64,000 bases of DNA from Shimia sp. (lineage in GTDB: Bacteria; Pseudomonadota; Alphaproteobacteria; Rhodobacterales; Rhodobacteraceae). The position numbers were made by a program, and so were the translations under genes. Each line of letters opens with the position of its first letter. Positions within the stretch are counted from its first letter, which is position 1. The DNA lies in contig NZ_JAKVCW010000016.1 in the NCBI RefSeq assembly GCF_022448905.1, forward strand, positions 28,047-92,046. Direction: 5' to 3'. A model generated the notes under the pieces. That model had not been told where the DNA came from and searched no databases. It saw only the letters and a program-made list of their open reading frames with translations. Shown piece by piece: positions 8,429 through 18,031 of the stretch.

Positions 8429-8790
8429 GCAAATTCCTCTGCGGTCCAGAAACCACTGGGAGCGGCAAAGGCGTAGTATGTGCCCAGGGCAATCAATCCA
8501 AGGTGCAGTACCACAATAGCATTGAGCAGCCGTCCAAAGGGTTGCTTGCAGGTTTTGTGGCGAAAGCGCTTCTGTGCCACTTTGGCGCCCAGAGAGCCGC
8601 CAATCAGAGCCAGCGATAGCAGAGTCCGCTCCGGGATCCGGTCTTCGCCATGGATCGCACGTTCTTTGTCCGCGTGGAAAAACGTGTAGGTGACCAGATT
8701 GAGGGCCAACCAGAACACAAGCACCAACCCGGTCAAAATCAGTGCGGGCAGGGCAGGGGACAATGTTGTGCCAACTGCAATGTTGAACAT
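8410..8790 (-). CDS. Small integral membrane protein, DUF1294 family
   Basis: A 126-residue membrane protein with three hydrophobic segments and the DUF1294 core: DRIPERTLLSLALIGGSLGA followed by KRFRHKT. In some proteobacteria this domain is fused to a cold-shock domain; here it stands alone. The role is unknown. ATG 8790 is chosen because the longer frame would run back through a strong terminator (8882-8909) into the efflux permease gene; the first residues MFNIAVGTTLS then lead directly into the first membrane helix. The ribosome-binding site is weak, so an internal start a little later cannot be excluded. It is transcribed in the same direction as the RND operon but beyond its terminator. 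Confidence 0.72.
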   Translation of the reverse strand: MFNIAVGTTLSPALPALILTGLVLVFWLALNLVTYTFFHADKERAIHGEDRIPERTLLSLALIGGSLGAKVAQKRFRHKTCKQPFGRLLNAIVVLHLGLIALGTYYAFAAPSGFWTAEEFAGVWSK

Positions 8791-8881
8791 GTGGATGCCT
8801 GTATGCGTTTGCTCAAAAATCTTGAGCAACACGTATAAGGCGAAAATCCATGCAGAAAAAGAATATTCTGGATGAACAAAA

Positions 8882-8909
8882 AACGCGCCCCCGAAGGAGC
8901 GCGTTTTTT
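8882..8909 (-). terminator. Rho-independent terminator of the RND efflux operon
   Basis: AACGCGC (8882-8888) pairs with GCGCGTT (8899-8905), with A-run and T-run on either side, so it can act in both directions. It lies 18 bases after the permease stop on the minus strand. Confidence 0.85.
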
Positions 8910-8926
8910 GATCATATGCTGAAGTG

Positions 8927-11900
8927 TTATTCAGCCGCTTGAATGCCACCCGGATCGGGATCATCATTCGCCGCCTTGCCGCTGCGTGGTGCTTCCACCT
9001 CGGGGGCCAGTTCGTTTGGATCGACCTTGGTGGAGCGTGTCGCAGGCACTGAGGAGCGGGAGGTTGGCGCAGAGCTTTCCATCACAACTTCAGTGGTGTC
9101 GTCCCACATCAGCACCGGATGTTTCACCTTGCGGGCCGCGCGGCGCAGTGCCCAGTCCTGACCGGCACGGGATGTGCGGCCAAAGGACAGACGGGCCAGC
9201 AGGCGCATCATCCAGTTGAAGTAGGTGCTTGCCCAAACCCGTGCGGCCAGCATGGATGGGGTGAACACCAGCGTCAGCACGGTGGCAATCCCGAGGCCAA
9301 AGACCACGGCGGTCGCCAGCTGTTTCCACCACAGCGAGGTCGGGCTGTCGATCGAATAGCCGCCGTTGATGAAGTCCAGGCTCAGGCCAAACATCATCGG
9401 CGCCAGACCGGCCATTGTTGTGATGGTGGTCAGCAAAACCGGACGGATACGGCTTTGCGCAGTACGCACAATCGCATCAATCCGCGGCATATACTGGCTG
9501 TATTCCTGATAGGTATCGATCAGAACAATGTTGTTGTTCACCACAATCCCCGCCAAAGCCACAATGCCGGTCCCGGTCATAATGATCGAGAAGGTCTGAT
9601 CCATCACCAGCATGCCCACCAGCACGCCAGCCGTGGACAGAACCACCGCCAGAAGCACGAGCACCGAGTTGAAGAAGCTGTTGAATTGCGCCAACAGGAT
9701 CACAAACATCAGACCCAAGGCGGCGGAGAAAGCGCTCGCCAAGAAAGCACCGGATTCCGCCTGCTCTTCCTGATCCCCAGTCCATTCCCAGCTGATAGAG
9801 CTGTCAAACGGGTTGGTGTTGAGCCATTCCGTCAGTACTTCGATCCGCTCGGTGGCTGTGACAGGCACACGGCGTGCCCCCTCTTCCAGCGCGGTGCGAA
9901 CTTCCTCCGCAGAGCTCGCCGCGTCCAGCGCAAAGATTGTGAAATCCTCACCGTTGGGAGTGGTGATCACATTGTCATAAGACAGCTCGCCTTCCGGCAG
10001 TGCCTTCAGGATCGCTAATGTCTGAAGCTCTTCGCCTTCACCAGATACAATTTTTACCAGTCCCGGTTCCACATCGGCTTTCACGTCGTAATAGCGTTCC
10101 TGATCAACACGCGTGATCGATGCCCTTTTGGGCACTGGGAAGCGCGTGACGAAGTTGGACAATGGCACAAGCCCATCGTTGGTGCGCACCTTCAGCGTGT
10201 CGAGCGTGGACAGGACACGGTCCTGATCTGGAAGACGCAGACGGATTTCGATTTCCTCGTCCGAGCTGTCGACCCGCATGGTGTCCAGCAGGATACCACG
10301 GGTCACCAACTGCACCATCGCGCCCACGGTGGCCACATCGGCGCCGTAGCGGCCGGCTTTGGCCACATCCACGTCGATTTGCCAGTCGATGCCGGGCAGG
10401 GGCAGGGTGTCTTCCACCAGGGTCAGCCCGGTGGTCGCTTCAAAGGTTTCCCGCGCGCTAATGGTGGCGGCGTTGAGTTCGTCCCAGCCGTCGCCACGGA
10501 TGCGCAGGTGTATCGGCTTGCCGGAACCCGGACCCTGTTCAATCGGGCTGGTTTCCACATAGAAGCCGGGCAGCTTGGCCAACTCGGCGTTCAACTCGTC
10601 CAGCACACGGTTGCCGTCAAAGTCCGGCGCGGTCACATCCCGCTCCAGCTTGCCAAAGAACCACTTTTCACGCGCGGTTGGACGTTCATCCCACGGGATG
10701 ATTTCAAACTGTACCTGACCTACGGTGTCGGGCGGGGAGTTGCCACCACCCGGACCACCGGTGTCCAGACCACCTTCACCGGCGAAGGAGAACACATTGA
10801 TCACCGCAGGGTGCTGCATGATGATGTTTTCCGCTTCGCGCACCATGGCGTCTTTTTCTGCCAGTGAGATGTTGCCGCGCGCGCGGACATAGGCGGTAGC
10901 CTGTTCCGGTTCGGTTTCCACAAAGAAATCGACGCCGTTGTTGTTTTCACCAAAGTAGCCAATGATCGACACAACGGTGAAGATGACGGCTGCAATGGTG
11001 ACCAGCGGCATCACTGGGTTGCCCACAATGAAGCGCATGAAATAGCCAAAGCCGTTGTGGCGGAAGCCGGATTTCACGGCACGGCGTTTGCGACCGATCT
11101 CCGCTGCCGTCATTGTGATCGAGGCTGCAAAAGCGGACAGCACAAAAATCACAGCTCCAACCGCCACTGCGCCTGTGGTGCCTTCCCCCCCGGAAGCATA
11201 GGTCACGGTCAGCATCTGCATCAGCCCGACAAACATGCCGTAAAGCGGGATCGGCACCAGCAGAGCGCGCACTACCCATGGCAGGCGTTGCTTCATGCCT
11301 TGGGAGATCCGGTCAAACACCCGGCTCAAACGACCGGAGATACCCCCCACAACCGGCAGATAGATCAGTGCCACCAGCAGCGAGGCTGACAGAACAAAGA
11401 TCATCGTGACCGGCAACATGCCCATGAACTCGCCCGGCACACCTGGCCAGAACAGCATCGGCAAGAACGCACAGAGCGTGGTCGCAGTGGAGCTGACAAT
11501 TGGCCAGAACATCCGCTGCGCCGCCTCAACATAGGCGTGCATCGGGCCGACGCCCTCTTTGATGCGCTTGTCGGCGTATTCCACCACAACAATCGCACCG
11601 TCCACCAGCATACCCACCGCAAGGATCAGGCCAAACATCACCATGTTGGAGATGGTCACACCCATCACCGCGAGGAAGGCAAAACACAGCAGGAAGGACG
11701 CCGGGATGGCAAAGCCCACCAGCATTGCAGCGCGGCTGCCCAGAGAGGCCAGAACCACAATCATCACCAGCGCAATCGCGGTCAGAACCGACCCTTCAAG
11801 CTGGCGCACCATCGAGCCTACCGTGCGGCTCTGGTCGTTGGAGGTGCCAACCTGCACCGCCGCCTGCAGCTCTTCCGGCCATTTCTCTTGCGCCGCTGCC

Positions 11901-12805
11901 AGGGTGGTTTTGATCTGCTCCACAGTGTCGATGATGTTGTAGCCTTTGCCCTTCACCACCTGCAGCGCCACAGTGTTTTCGCCATCAAACCGCGCGGTGC
12001 CCGCACGGTCCTCAAAGGTGAAGTTGATTTCAGCCAGATCGCCCAGGGTCACAATCCGCTCGCCGTTGGTTTTCACCGGCAGCTCGTAAATGTCGGTGAC
12101 ATCGTTGAACGACGAAGGAATTTTGACCGAGAAGGTGCCCTGGTTGGTTTCCACTTCACCAGCGGCAATCAGTTGGTTGTTGTTTTGCACAACACTGATC
12201 AGTTCTGGCGCGGTGACGTTGTAGGATTCCAGACGCAGCGGGTCGATCACCACCTCCACCATCTCGTCACGGTTGCCCGCAATTGGCGCTTCCAGCACCG
12301 CGTCGATGGCTTCAAATTCGTCCTGCAGGTCTTTGGCCAAACGCGCCATGGTGCGCTCTGGTACATCGCCCGACAGGTTCACAATCACGATCGGAAATTC
12401 GGAGAAGTTGATCTCGTTGATGGTGTATTGTTCCGCGCCCGCGGGGAAGTTTGACGACGCGGTGTTCATCGCATCGCGCACATCCGCAATTGTCGCGCTT
12501 TTGTCCCAGCCGAAGTCGAACTCCAGCAGCAGCGAGGCGTGGTTCTCCGAAGCAATGCCGGTCATCTTGTCGAGACCGTCCAGATCGACCGCCTCGGTCT
12601 CCATCGGCTTCACGAGCAGGCTCTCGGCGTCTTCTGCGGAAATGCCCGGATAGCTGACCGACACATAAAGGATCGGAATGTCGATGTCTGGCTCACCCTC
12701 CTTTGGAAGGCTGACGTAGGAGAAGGCGCCAATCACGAGAGAAATCACGATGAACGCCAGAATCATTCGGGCCCGTTCCGCGGCCCAGGTGATGGCGCCG
12801 GTCAT
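8927..12805 (-). CDS. RND efflux transporter permease (AcrB/HAE1-like)
   Basis: A 1292-residue inner-membrane proton antiporter of the resistance-nodulation-division superfamily. It has the two-fold repeat of one helix, a large periplasmic loop and a helix bundle, giving about twelve membrane segments. The proton-relay region in the fourth helix shows GMLVDGAIVVVEYADKR. The chain is about 200 residues longer than AcrB, mostly through an extended central region (about residues 505-600, hydrophobic with a charged stretch) and a C-terminal hydrophilic tail of about 90 residues. Its start overlaps the adaptor gene's stop by four bases, so the two are co-translated. No outer-membrane channel gene follows, so a shared TolC-like protein elsewhere is likely. 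The substrate is unknown. Confidence 0.92.
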   Translation of the reverse strand: MTGAITWAAERARMILAFIVISLVIGAFSYVSLPKEGEPDIDIPILYVSVSYPGISAEDAESLLVKPMETEAVDLDGLDKMTGIASENHASLLLEFDFGWDKSATIADVRDAMNTASSNFPAGAEQYTINEINFSEFPIVIVNLSGDVPERTMARLAKDLQDEFEAIDAVLEAPIAGNRDEMVEVVIDPLRLESYNVTAPELISVVQNNNQLIAAGEVETNQGTFSVKIPSSFNDVTDIYELPVKTNGERIVTLGDLAEINFTFEDRAGTARFDGENTVALQVVKGKGYNIIDTVEQIKTTLAAAQEKWPEELQAAVQVGTSNDQSRTVGSMVRQLEGSVLTAIALVMIVVLASLGSRAAMLVGFAIPASFLLCFAFLAVMGVTISNMVMFGLILAVGMLVDGAIVVVEYADKRIKEGVGPMHAYVEAAQRMFWPIVSSTATTLCAFLPMLFWPGVPGEFMGMLPVTMIFVLSASLLVALIYLPVVGGISGRLSRVFDRISQGMKQRLPWVVRALLVPIPLYGMFVGLMQMLTVTYASGGEGTTGAVAVGAVIFVLSAFAASITMTAAEIGRKRRAVKSGFRHNGFGYFMRFIVGNPVMPLVTIAAVIFTVVSIIGYFGENNNGVDFFVETEPEQATAYVRARGNISLAEKDAMVREAENIIMQHPAVINVFSFAGEGGLDTGGPGGGNSPPDTVGQVQFEIIPWDERPTAREKWFFGKLERDVTAPDFDGNRVLDELNAELAKLPGFYVETSPIEQGPGSGKPIHLRIRGDGWDELNAATISARETFEATTGLTLVEDTLPLPGIDWQIDVDVAKAGRYGADVATVGAMVQLVTRGILLDTMRVDSSDEEIEIRLRLPDQDRVLSTLDTLKVRTNDGLVPLSNFVTRFPVPKRASITRVDQERYYDVKADVEPGLVKIVSGEGEELQTLAILKALPEGELSYDNVITTPNGEDFTIFALDAASSAEEVRTALEEGARRVPVTATERIEVLTEWLNTNPFDSSISWEWTGDQEEQAESGAFLASAFSAALGLMFVILLAQFNSFFNSVLVLLAVVLSTAGVLVGMLVMDQTFSIIMTGTGIVALAGIVVNNNIVLIDTYQEYSQYMPRIDAIVRTAQSRIRPVLLTTITTMAGLAPMMFGLSLDFINGGYSIDSPTSLWWKQLATAVVFGLGIATVLTLVFTPSMLAARVWASTYFNWMMRLLARLSFGRTSRAGQDWALRRAARKVKHPVLMWDDTTEVVMESSAPTSRSSVPATRSTKVDPNELAPEVEAPRSGKAANDDPDPGGIQAAE

Positions 12806-14046
12806 TGGTCAAGCTCCCGATAGGTCGGCGCGACGGTGACACCCTCAACCACAAACTCTTGGCCCACAACAATCACGCTGGCCTGTTCCGGCAAACCGCC
12901 AACCCAGATGCCGTCTGTGCCATCACGCAGCAGGTCCACCGCCTTAAAGGCCACAACGTCGCCGTCTTCAACAATGCGCACGCCCAGGGTGCCTTCGTCG
13001 TTTAGCGTCAGGGAAGACTGAGGCAGGAAATGTGCCGTCGCGCCATCGGCAGAGATCATAATCTCCGCGGTTTGCCCGTCGCGGATCGCCAAGTCTGCGT
13101 TTGGTACCGTCACTTCCACGCGGAAGGTGCGGGTCTGCGGATCGGCGGAACGAGACACAAAGGTCACCTGGCCAGTCACTTCCTGACCGGTGGTCAAACG
13201 GGCGCCCGCCAGCGAGCCTTCGTTCACGCGGTTGATGTCGGTTTCCGGCACAAAGCCAACGATACGTATTGGATCAAGACGCAGCACTGTGCCGCACAGG
13301 CTGCCCGGCTGCATCAGGCTGCCGAGTTCTGCGGTCCGGCTTTCCAGCAGGCCGTCAAACGGTGCCACAATCGTCAGGCGCGCCACTTCGCGCTCTGCGG
13401 CTGCGACCAAGGCCTCGGCTGATTCGATGCCAGCCTGAGTGCTTTCCAGACCGGATGTGGCCGATTGAATCGCCGCTTCAGCCGCGCGCACACTTGCGGC
13501 GGTGCTGGCGACACGTGTGGAAGAGGCAAAGCCACCTTCAGACAGTTTGCGCGCTGCGTTGTCGTTGATCTTGGCTTCTTCCAATCGTGCTTCGGCCTCG
13601 GCAACCGAGGCTTGCGCGCTTGGGATGCGGGCCTGTGCTTCCAGCAGGCGAGCTTTTGCCTCTGCCAAAACGGCTGTGCTGGTGCCCACGTCGAGGCGGC
13701 AAAGCTCTTGGCCTGCCGTCACATGTGTGCCGCGGCGCAGTGGCTCGGTGATCACCAGACCGCTGGTCTCGGCGCGCACCTCAACCTGACGATCCGCCTC
13801 GGTTTCGCCCCGCAGCACAACCGCGCTGTCGATGGTGCGGGCTTCACTCTTAACCGCCACCACACGAATGAAACCCGGCGCTTCAGAAGGCGTTTCACTC
13901 GCCTCTGCCTGCGCCTCAGTGGCGGTGTCCGCCACCTCTTCGGGCGCGCCATTGCCGGCAAACGCCGCCAAGCGATCACGCTCCACCACTACAAAATACA
14001 AAATTGCCGACACGAGAAGTGCGGTCAGAACCGGAATAAGCCGCAT
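12802..14046 (-). CDS. RND efflux periplasmic adaptor (membrane fusion protein)
   Basis: A 414-residue membrane fusion protein that links the RND permease to an outer-membrane channel. The N-terminus has one membrane anchor (about residues 5-24), then a spacer rich in glutamate and alanine. The lipoyl/barrel-sandwich halves follow, split by a long alpha-helical hairpin rich in alanine, glutamate and arginine (about residues 130-215), and then the beta-barrel and membrane-proximal domains. It is the first gene of the operon and overlaps the permease gene by four bases. A 227-base interval separates it from the divergent yfgM-like gene and should hold both promoters. No adjacent regulator gene (TetR or MarR) is present, which is unusual for efflux operons. 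Confidence 0.9.
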   Translation of the reverse strand: MRLIPVLTALLVSAILYFVVVERDRLAAFAGNGAPEEVADTATEAQAEASETPSEAPGFIRVVAVKSEARTIDSAVVLRGETEADRQVEVRAETSGLVITEPLRRGTHVTAGQELCRLDVGTSTAVLAEAKARLLEAQARIPSAQASVAEAEARLEEAKINDNAARKLSEGGFASSTRVASTAASVRAAEAAIQSATSGLESTQAGIESAEALVAAAEREVARLTIVAPFDGLLESRTAELGSLMQPGSLCGTVLRLDPIRIVGFVPETDINRVNEGSLAGARLTTGQEVTGQVTFVSRSADPQTRTFRVEVTVPNADLAIRDGQTAEIMISADGATAHFLPQSSLTLNDEGTLGVRIVEDGDVVAFKAVDLLRDGTDGIWVGGLPEQASVIVVGQEFVVEGVTVAPTYRELDQ

Positions 14047-14273
14047 TGAATGGCCCCTGTTGCTTTAACGTGCGCCCTCCCGCGCACAAATATTCACCGA
14101 CATATTGGCGTTCGCGCGCCGAGAAACAACCTCCGATACGAGATTTTGAACTCCTCAGTTCAAATTAGATCCAGAAACGAGAAAAAACCGGTGTCGCCGA
14201 TGTGCCTTTGCCACAGTACTTGGCACTTTGAAAACAAAACGATAAGACAAGGCAAACCGACAGGAGAGCAGGC

Positions 14274-14954
14274 GTGAGCAATACCGACAGTTTCATCGAA
14301 GAAGTCACCGAAGAAGTGCGCCGTGACCGCCTTTTTGGCCTGATCCGCCGTTATGGCTGGATCGCCGTTCTGACGGTGATCGCGATTGTGGGCGCAGCCG
14401 CTTTTAACGAATATCAAAAGAGCAAAGCCCGCACCGCAGCGGAAAACACCGGCGACGCGCTGATTGCCGCTGTGGCCTCCAGCGACGCTGAAGCCCGCGT
14501 GGCGGCGCTTGGCGAACTGACAACCGAGTCGCCCAATGCGCAAGTTGTTGCTGACATGCTGCTTGCCACCCATCAGATTGAGGTGGGCTCTGGCGCCGAC
14601 GCCGCGGCAACCCTGAACGGGATTACCACCAGCGGGTTGGAGACGCCGGAAATCTACCGTCAGATCGCAGCTTTCAAAGCGGTTCTCGCAAACGCGAAGG
14701 AAACGTCCGTGGCGGATCGTCGCTTAGCGCTGGAAGCTCTGGCCGGTCCGGGCATGCCTCTGGCGCTGCCTGCGCAGGAACAGCTTGCCCTTTTGAGCTT
14801 GGAAGAAGGCGATGTGGATGGTGCCATCGAACAACTGCAAGCGCTGATTCAAGATGCGGCGGTCACCGCAGGCTTGCGCAATCGCGCATCTCAGTTGATT
14901 GTGGCTCTGGGCGGGACACCTGCGGACACCGCGCCTGTTCTGGCCGACCAATAA
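14274..14954 (+). CDS. YfgM-like TPR ancillary protein of the secretion machinery
   Basis: A 226-residue protein with a cytoplasmic N-terminal helix, a single membrane segment (about residues 25-42, YGWIAVLTVIAIVGAAAFN) and a periplasmic TPR-like helical domain. This is the YfgM/CcmI-like tetratricopeptide family; in Escherichia coli YfgM works with PpiD near the SecYEG exit. Position supports the call: it is followed by bamB and der, the same order as yfgM-bamB-der in E. coli. The start is GTG at 14274, preceded by AGGAGAG. The stop is 25 bases before the bamB start, so the three genes probably form one operon. Sequence similarity to YfgM is distant, so the call leans on layout and synteny. 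Confidence 0.82.
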   Translation: MSNTDSFIEEVTEEVRRDRLFGLIRRYGWIAVLTVIAIVGAAAFNEYQKSKARTAAENTGDALIAAVASSDAEARVAALGELTTESPNAQVVADMLLATHQIEVGSGADAAATLNGITTSGLETPEIYRQIAAFKAVLANAKETSVADRRLALEALAGPGMPLALPAQEQLALLSLEEGDVDGAIEQLQALIQDAAVTAGLRNRASQLIVALGGTPADTAPVLADQ

Positions 14955-14979
14955 GACTTGCAGGGTGGGGGACTCAGCA

Positions 14980-16284
14980 GTGAAACGTACGTCTTGGATT
15001 TTGGCAGCGGGTGTTGCCTCCGCCGGCCTGTTGTCTGCATGTGCCGAGCCGGAGATCATTCTGGCTGGGGATCGCGAAGATCTGTTCCCCTCCGAAGAGG
15101 TTATTGAGAACAAAGATCTTGCAATTAGCCTGCCATCGCAAAGCAAAAATGCGAATTGGACCGGGCGCATCGGCTCTCCAAGCACGCGCACCGCTCATGC
15201 GGCACTGTCATCAAAACCGGTTCTGGCCTGGTCGACCTCGATCGGCGCGGGCGAGTCGCGCAAGACACGTATTACGGCGGACCCTGTTGTCGCCGATGGA
15301 CGCATCTTCACAGTCGATGCCGAAGCCACCGTTACAGCAACCACAACCGGCGGGCAAACTGTGTGGTCCCGAGATCTGACGCCCCCTAACGACAAGGCGG
15401 GCCAAGCCTCCACCGGCGGTTTGGCTTATGGCAAAGGCAAGCTTTTTGTCACCACAGGGTTTGGCAGCATCCGCGCGCTGGACCCAGCAACCGGCGCGGA
15501 CCTGTGGGAGCAGAAATTTCAGGCGGTAGGCAGTGGCACCCCCACGGTCTACGGCGATTTGGTCTATGTCGTCTCCGGCGATGCCACCGCCTGGGCGCTG
15601 GAAGTTGAGACCGGCAAAATTGCCTGGCAGCTTCTGTCCATTCCCAACGTGCAAAATGTGCAAAGCCCGGCGGCACCGGCCATCACTGACCGTCTGGCGA
15701 TCTTCCCCTACGGTTCCGGGGAAATCCAGGCGGCCTTCCGCCGTGGTGGTGTGTCCCGCTGGACCGCAGGCCTGTCAGACACCCGTCCGGGCCGTGCTGT
15801 GAACACCGTGGGCGACATCTCTGGTGACCCCGTTGTGGTTGGAGACACCATCTACGTGGCCAACCACTCCGGCCGAATGGCATCGTTTGATGCGGAAACC
15901 GGCGTGCGCAAATGGACGGCGGATCACGGCGCACTCAGCCCGGTGTTCCCGGCGGGTGGGTCGCTCTTCTTGTTATCTGAAACCAATGAGCTGCTGCGTC
16001 TGGATGCCCGAGACGGCACCCGCATCTGGGGGCAGACCCTGCCGCAGTTCATCAAAGACAAACCTAGGAAGCAGTCCGCTGTGCACGCACATTACGGGCC
16101 AATCTTGGCGGGGGGGCAGTTGGTTGTCCCCTCCACTGACGAGGTGGTGCGCTTCTACAACCCGCGCAACGGTCTCTTGACCCACACCGTCGAGTTGCCC
16201 CACGGGGCAGCCACCAATCCGGTTGTGGCAGGCGGTGTTTTGTATGTGGTCAACCGCAAAGGCGAATTGTACGCTTTCCGTTGA
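14980..16284 (+). CDS. bamB: Outer-membrane assembly lipoprotein BamB (PQQ-like beta-propeller)
   Basis: A 434-residue lipoprotein with the eight-bladed PQQ-like propeller of BamB, a component of the BAM complex that inserts beta-barrel proteins into the outer membrane. A lipoprotein signal ends with the lipobox LLSAC (cysteine 21). Repeated propeller units are clear, for example TGADLWEQKF, TGKIAWQLL, TGVRKWTADHG and DGTRIWGQTL. The GTG at 14980 is the start that puts the signal peptide at the N-terminus and lies after CAGGGTGGGGGA; the longer open frame overlaps the upstream gene and lacks a signal. It lies between the yfgM-like gene and der. Confidence 0.9.
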   Translation: MKRTSWILAAGVASAGLLSACAEPEIILAGDREDLFPSEEVIENKDLAISLPSQSKNANWTGRIGSPSTRTAHAALSSKPVLAWSTSIGAGESRKTRITADPVVADGRIFTVDAEATVTATTTGGQTVWSRDLTPPNDKAGQASTGGLAYGKGKLFVTTGFGSIRALDPATGADLWEQKFQAVGSGTPTVYGDLVYVVSGDATAWALEVETGKIAWQLLSIPNVQNVQSPAAPAITDRLAIFPYGSGEIQAAFRRGGVSRWTAGLSDTRPGRAVNTVGDISGDPVVVGDTIYVANHSGRMASFDAETGVRKWTADHGALSPVFPAGGSLFLLSETNELLRLDARDGTRIWGQTLPQFIKDKPRKQSAVHAHYGPILAGGQLVVPSTDEVVRFYNPRNGLLTHTVELPHGAATNPVVAGGVLYVVNRKGELYAFR

Positions 16285-16332
16285 CGCAATAATGCTGTAT
16301 CGGGGCGACTTCAGACGTTCCGGAGATCTGTC

Positions 16333-17826
16333 ATGAGTTTCACGCTCGCCATTGTTGGCCGCCCAAACGTGGGCAAATCCACGCTGTTCAACCGCCTTGT
16401 GGGCAAAAAACTGGCTTTGGTCGACGACCAGCCGGGCGTCACGCGCGACCTGCGTGAGGGCGATGCCAAGCTGGCAGACCTGCGGTTCATCGTGATCGAC
16501 ACTGCCGGTCTGGAAGACGCCACCGATGACAGCCTCGAAGGCCGCATGCGCCGCTTGACCGAGCGCGCGGTGGACATGGCCGACATCTGCCTCTTTATGA
16601 TGGACGCTCGCACAGGGGTGACGCCCACCGACATGGTCTTTGCCGAGATACTACGCAAGAAATCCGCGCATGTGCTGCTGGCCGCCAACAAAGGCGAAGG
16701 CAAGGCGGCGGATGCGGGCGTGCTGGACGCCTACTCTTTGGGGCTTGGCGAACCGATCCGCCTGTCTGCGGAGCACGGCGAAGGCCTCAACGATCTGTAT
16801 GCGCAGCTCATGCCTATTGCCGATGAATTTGCCAAACGCCAAAAGGCTTTGGATGATGAAGTTGAAGTCGACGTCGAGCTCGAAGAAGACGGCGATTGGG
16901 ATGACGAGTTTGACGAAGGCGGCCTGCGTCCGAGCGAGCAGATCACCGAGACCAAGCCGCTGCAGATCGCTGTGGTAGGTCGCCCGAACGCGGGTAAATC
17001 CACGCTGATCAACAAGATCATCGGTGAGGATCGTTTGCTGACCGGTCCTGAAGCGGGCATCACCCGCGATGCGATTTCGCTGCGCACCGAATGGGACGGC
17101 ACCCATATGCGGATTTTTGACACCGCCGGGATGCGCAAGAAAGCCAAGGTGCAGGATAAGCTCGAGAAACTCTCCGTTGGCGATGGTCTGCGTGCGGTGA
17201 AATTTGCCGAGGTGGTTGTTGTGCTGCTGGACGCGGCGATTCCCTTTGAACAGCAAGACCTGCGCATCGCCGATCTGGCCGAACGTGAGGGCCGCGCAGT
17301 TGTGGTCGCGGTGAACAAATGGGACGTGGAAGAGCACAAGCAGGAAAAGCTGCGCGAGCTGAAAGAGGCTTTCAACCGACTTCTCCCGCAGCTGCGCGGC
17401 GCACCGCTGATCACAGTGTCTGCCAAAACCGGTCGCGGTCTTGAACGCCTTAACCAAGCGATCTTGGACGCCTATGACACCTGGAACCGTCGGATTCCGA
17501 CTGCTGCGCTGAACCGCTGGCTGGTGGAGATGTTGCAACAACACCCGCCGCCCGCGCCGCAGGGCAAGCGCATCAAGCTGCGCTACATGACACAGGCCAA
17601 AACCCGTCCGCCGGGCTTTGTGGTGATGTGTTCCCATCCCGACAAGCTGCCCGCCAGCTATTCGCGTTACCTTGTGAATGGCCTGCGGGAAACATTTGAC
17701 ATGCCGGGCACGCCCATCCGCCTGACCATGCGGGGGCAGGGGGACAAAAACCCCTACAAGGGTAAGAAAAAGTCCACACCGTCCCGTCTGCGCAAGCACA
17801 TCAAGGGCCGCGACGCGGGCTTCTGA
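16333..17826 (+). CDS. der: Ribosome-associated GTPase Der (EngA)
   Basis: A 497-residue protein with two consecutive GTPase domains and a C-terminal KH-like domain, the unique layout of Der, which is needed for maturation of the 50S ribosomal subunit. The first P-loop GRPNVGKST is at about residues 8-16 and the second GRPNAGKST at about 216-224. Each is followed by its G3 motif (DTAGL, DTAGM) and G4 motif (NKGE-type in the first, NKWD in the second). The linker between the two G domains is acidic. The first domain's G4 reads ANKGEG rather than NKxD, a known variation in alphaproteobacterial Der. The gene closes the yfgM-bamB-der run. Confidence 0.96.
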   Translation: MSFTLAIVGRPNVGKSTLFNRLVGKKLALVDDQPGVTRDLREGDAKLADLRFIVIDTAGLEDATDDSLEGRMRRLTERAVDMADICLFMMDARTGVTPTDMVFAEILRKKSAHVLLAANKGEGKAADAGVLDAYSLGLGEPIRLSAEHGEGLNDLYAQLMPIADEFAKRQKALDDEVEVDVELEEDGDWDDEFDEGGLRPSEQITETKPLQIAVVGRPNAGKSTLINKIIGEDRLLTGPEAGITRDAISLRTEWDGTHMRIFDTAGMRKKAKVQDKLEKLSVGDGLRAVKFAEVVVVLLDAAIPFEQQDLRIADLAEREGRAVVVAVNKWDVEEHKQEKLRELKEAFNRLLPQLRGAPLITVSAKTGRGLERLNQAILDAYDTWNRRIPTAALNRWLVEMLQQHPPPAPQGKRIKLRYMTQAKTRPPGFVVMCSHPDKLPASYSRYLVNGLRETFDMPGTPIRLTMRGQGDKNPYKGKKKSTPSRLRKHIKGRDAGF

Positions 17827-18031
17827 TCCGCCCATCAGGTATGAATTTGGAACTCTTCATGTCGCCGTGCAGCCCCTGTGCGGCGACAGGTGCATTGTGG
17901 CGTCACAAATTCGCGTTATAGTCTTGTTCAGTGGTCCGAAATTTCGCGGGTCACGTAGGCTTTAATACCTAGGCACAGTGTCCCCAGGCACGGCTCAGGC
18001 GGAAATACTGATTTGAAAAGAGAGGTTTGCG

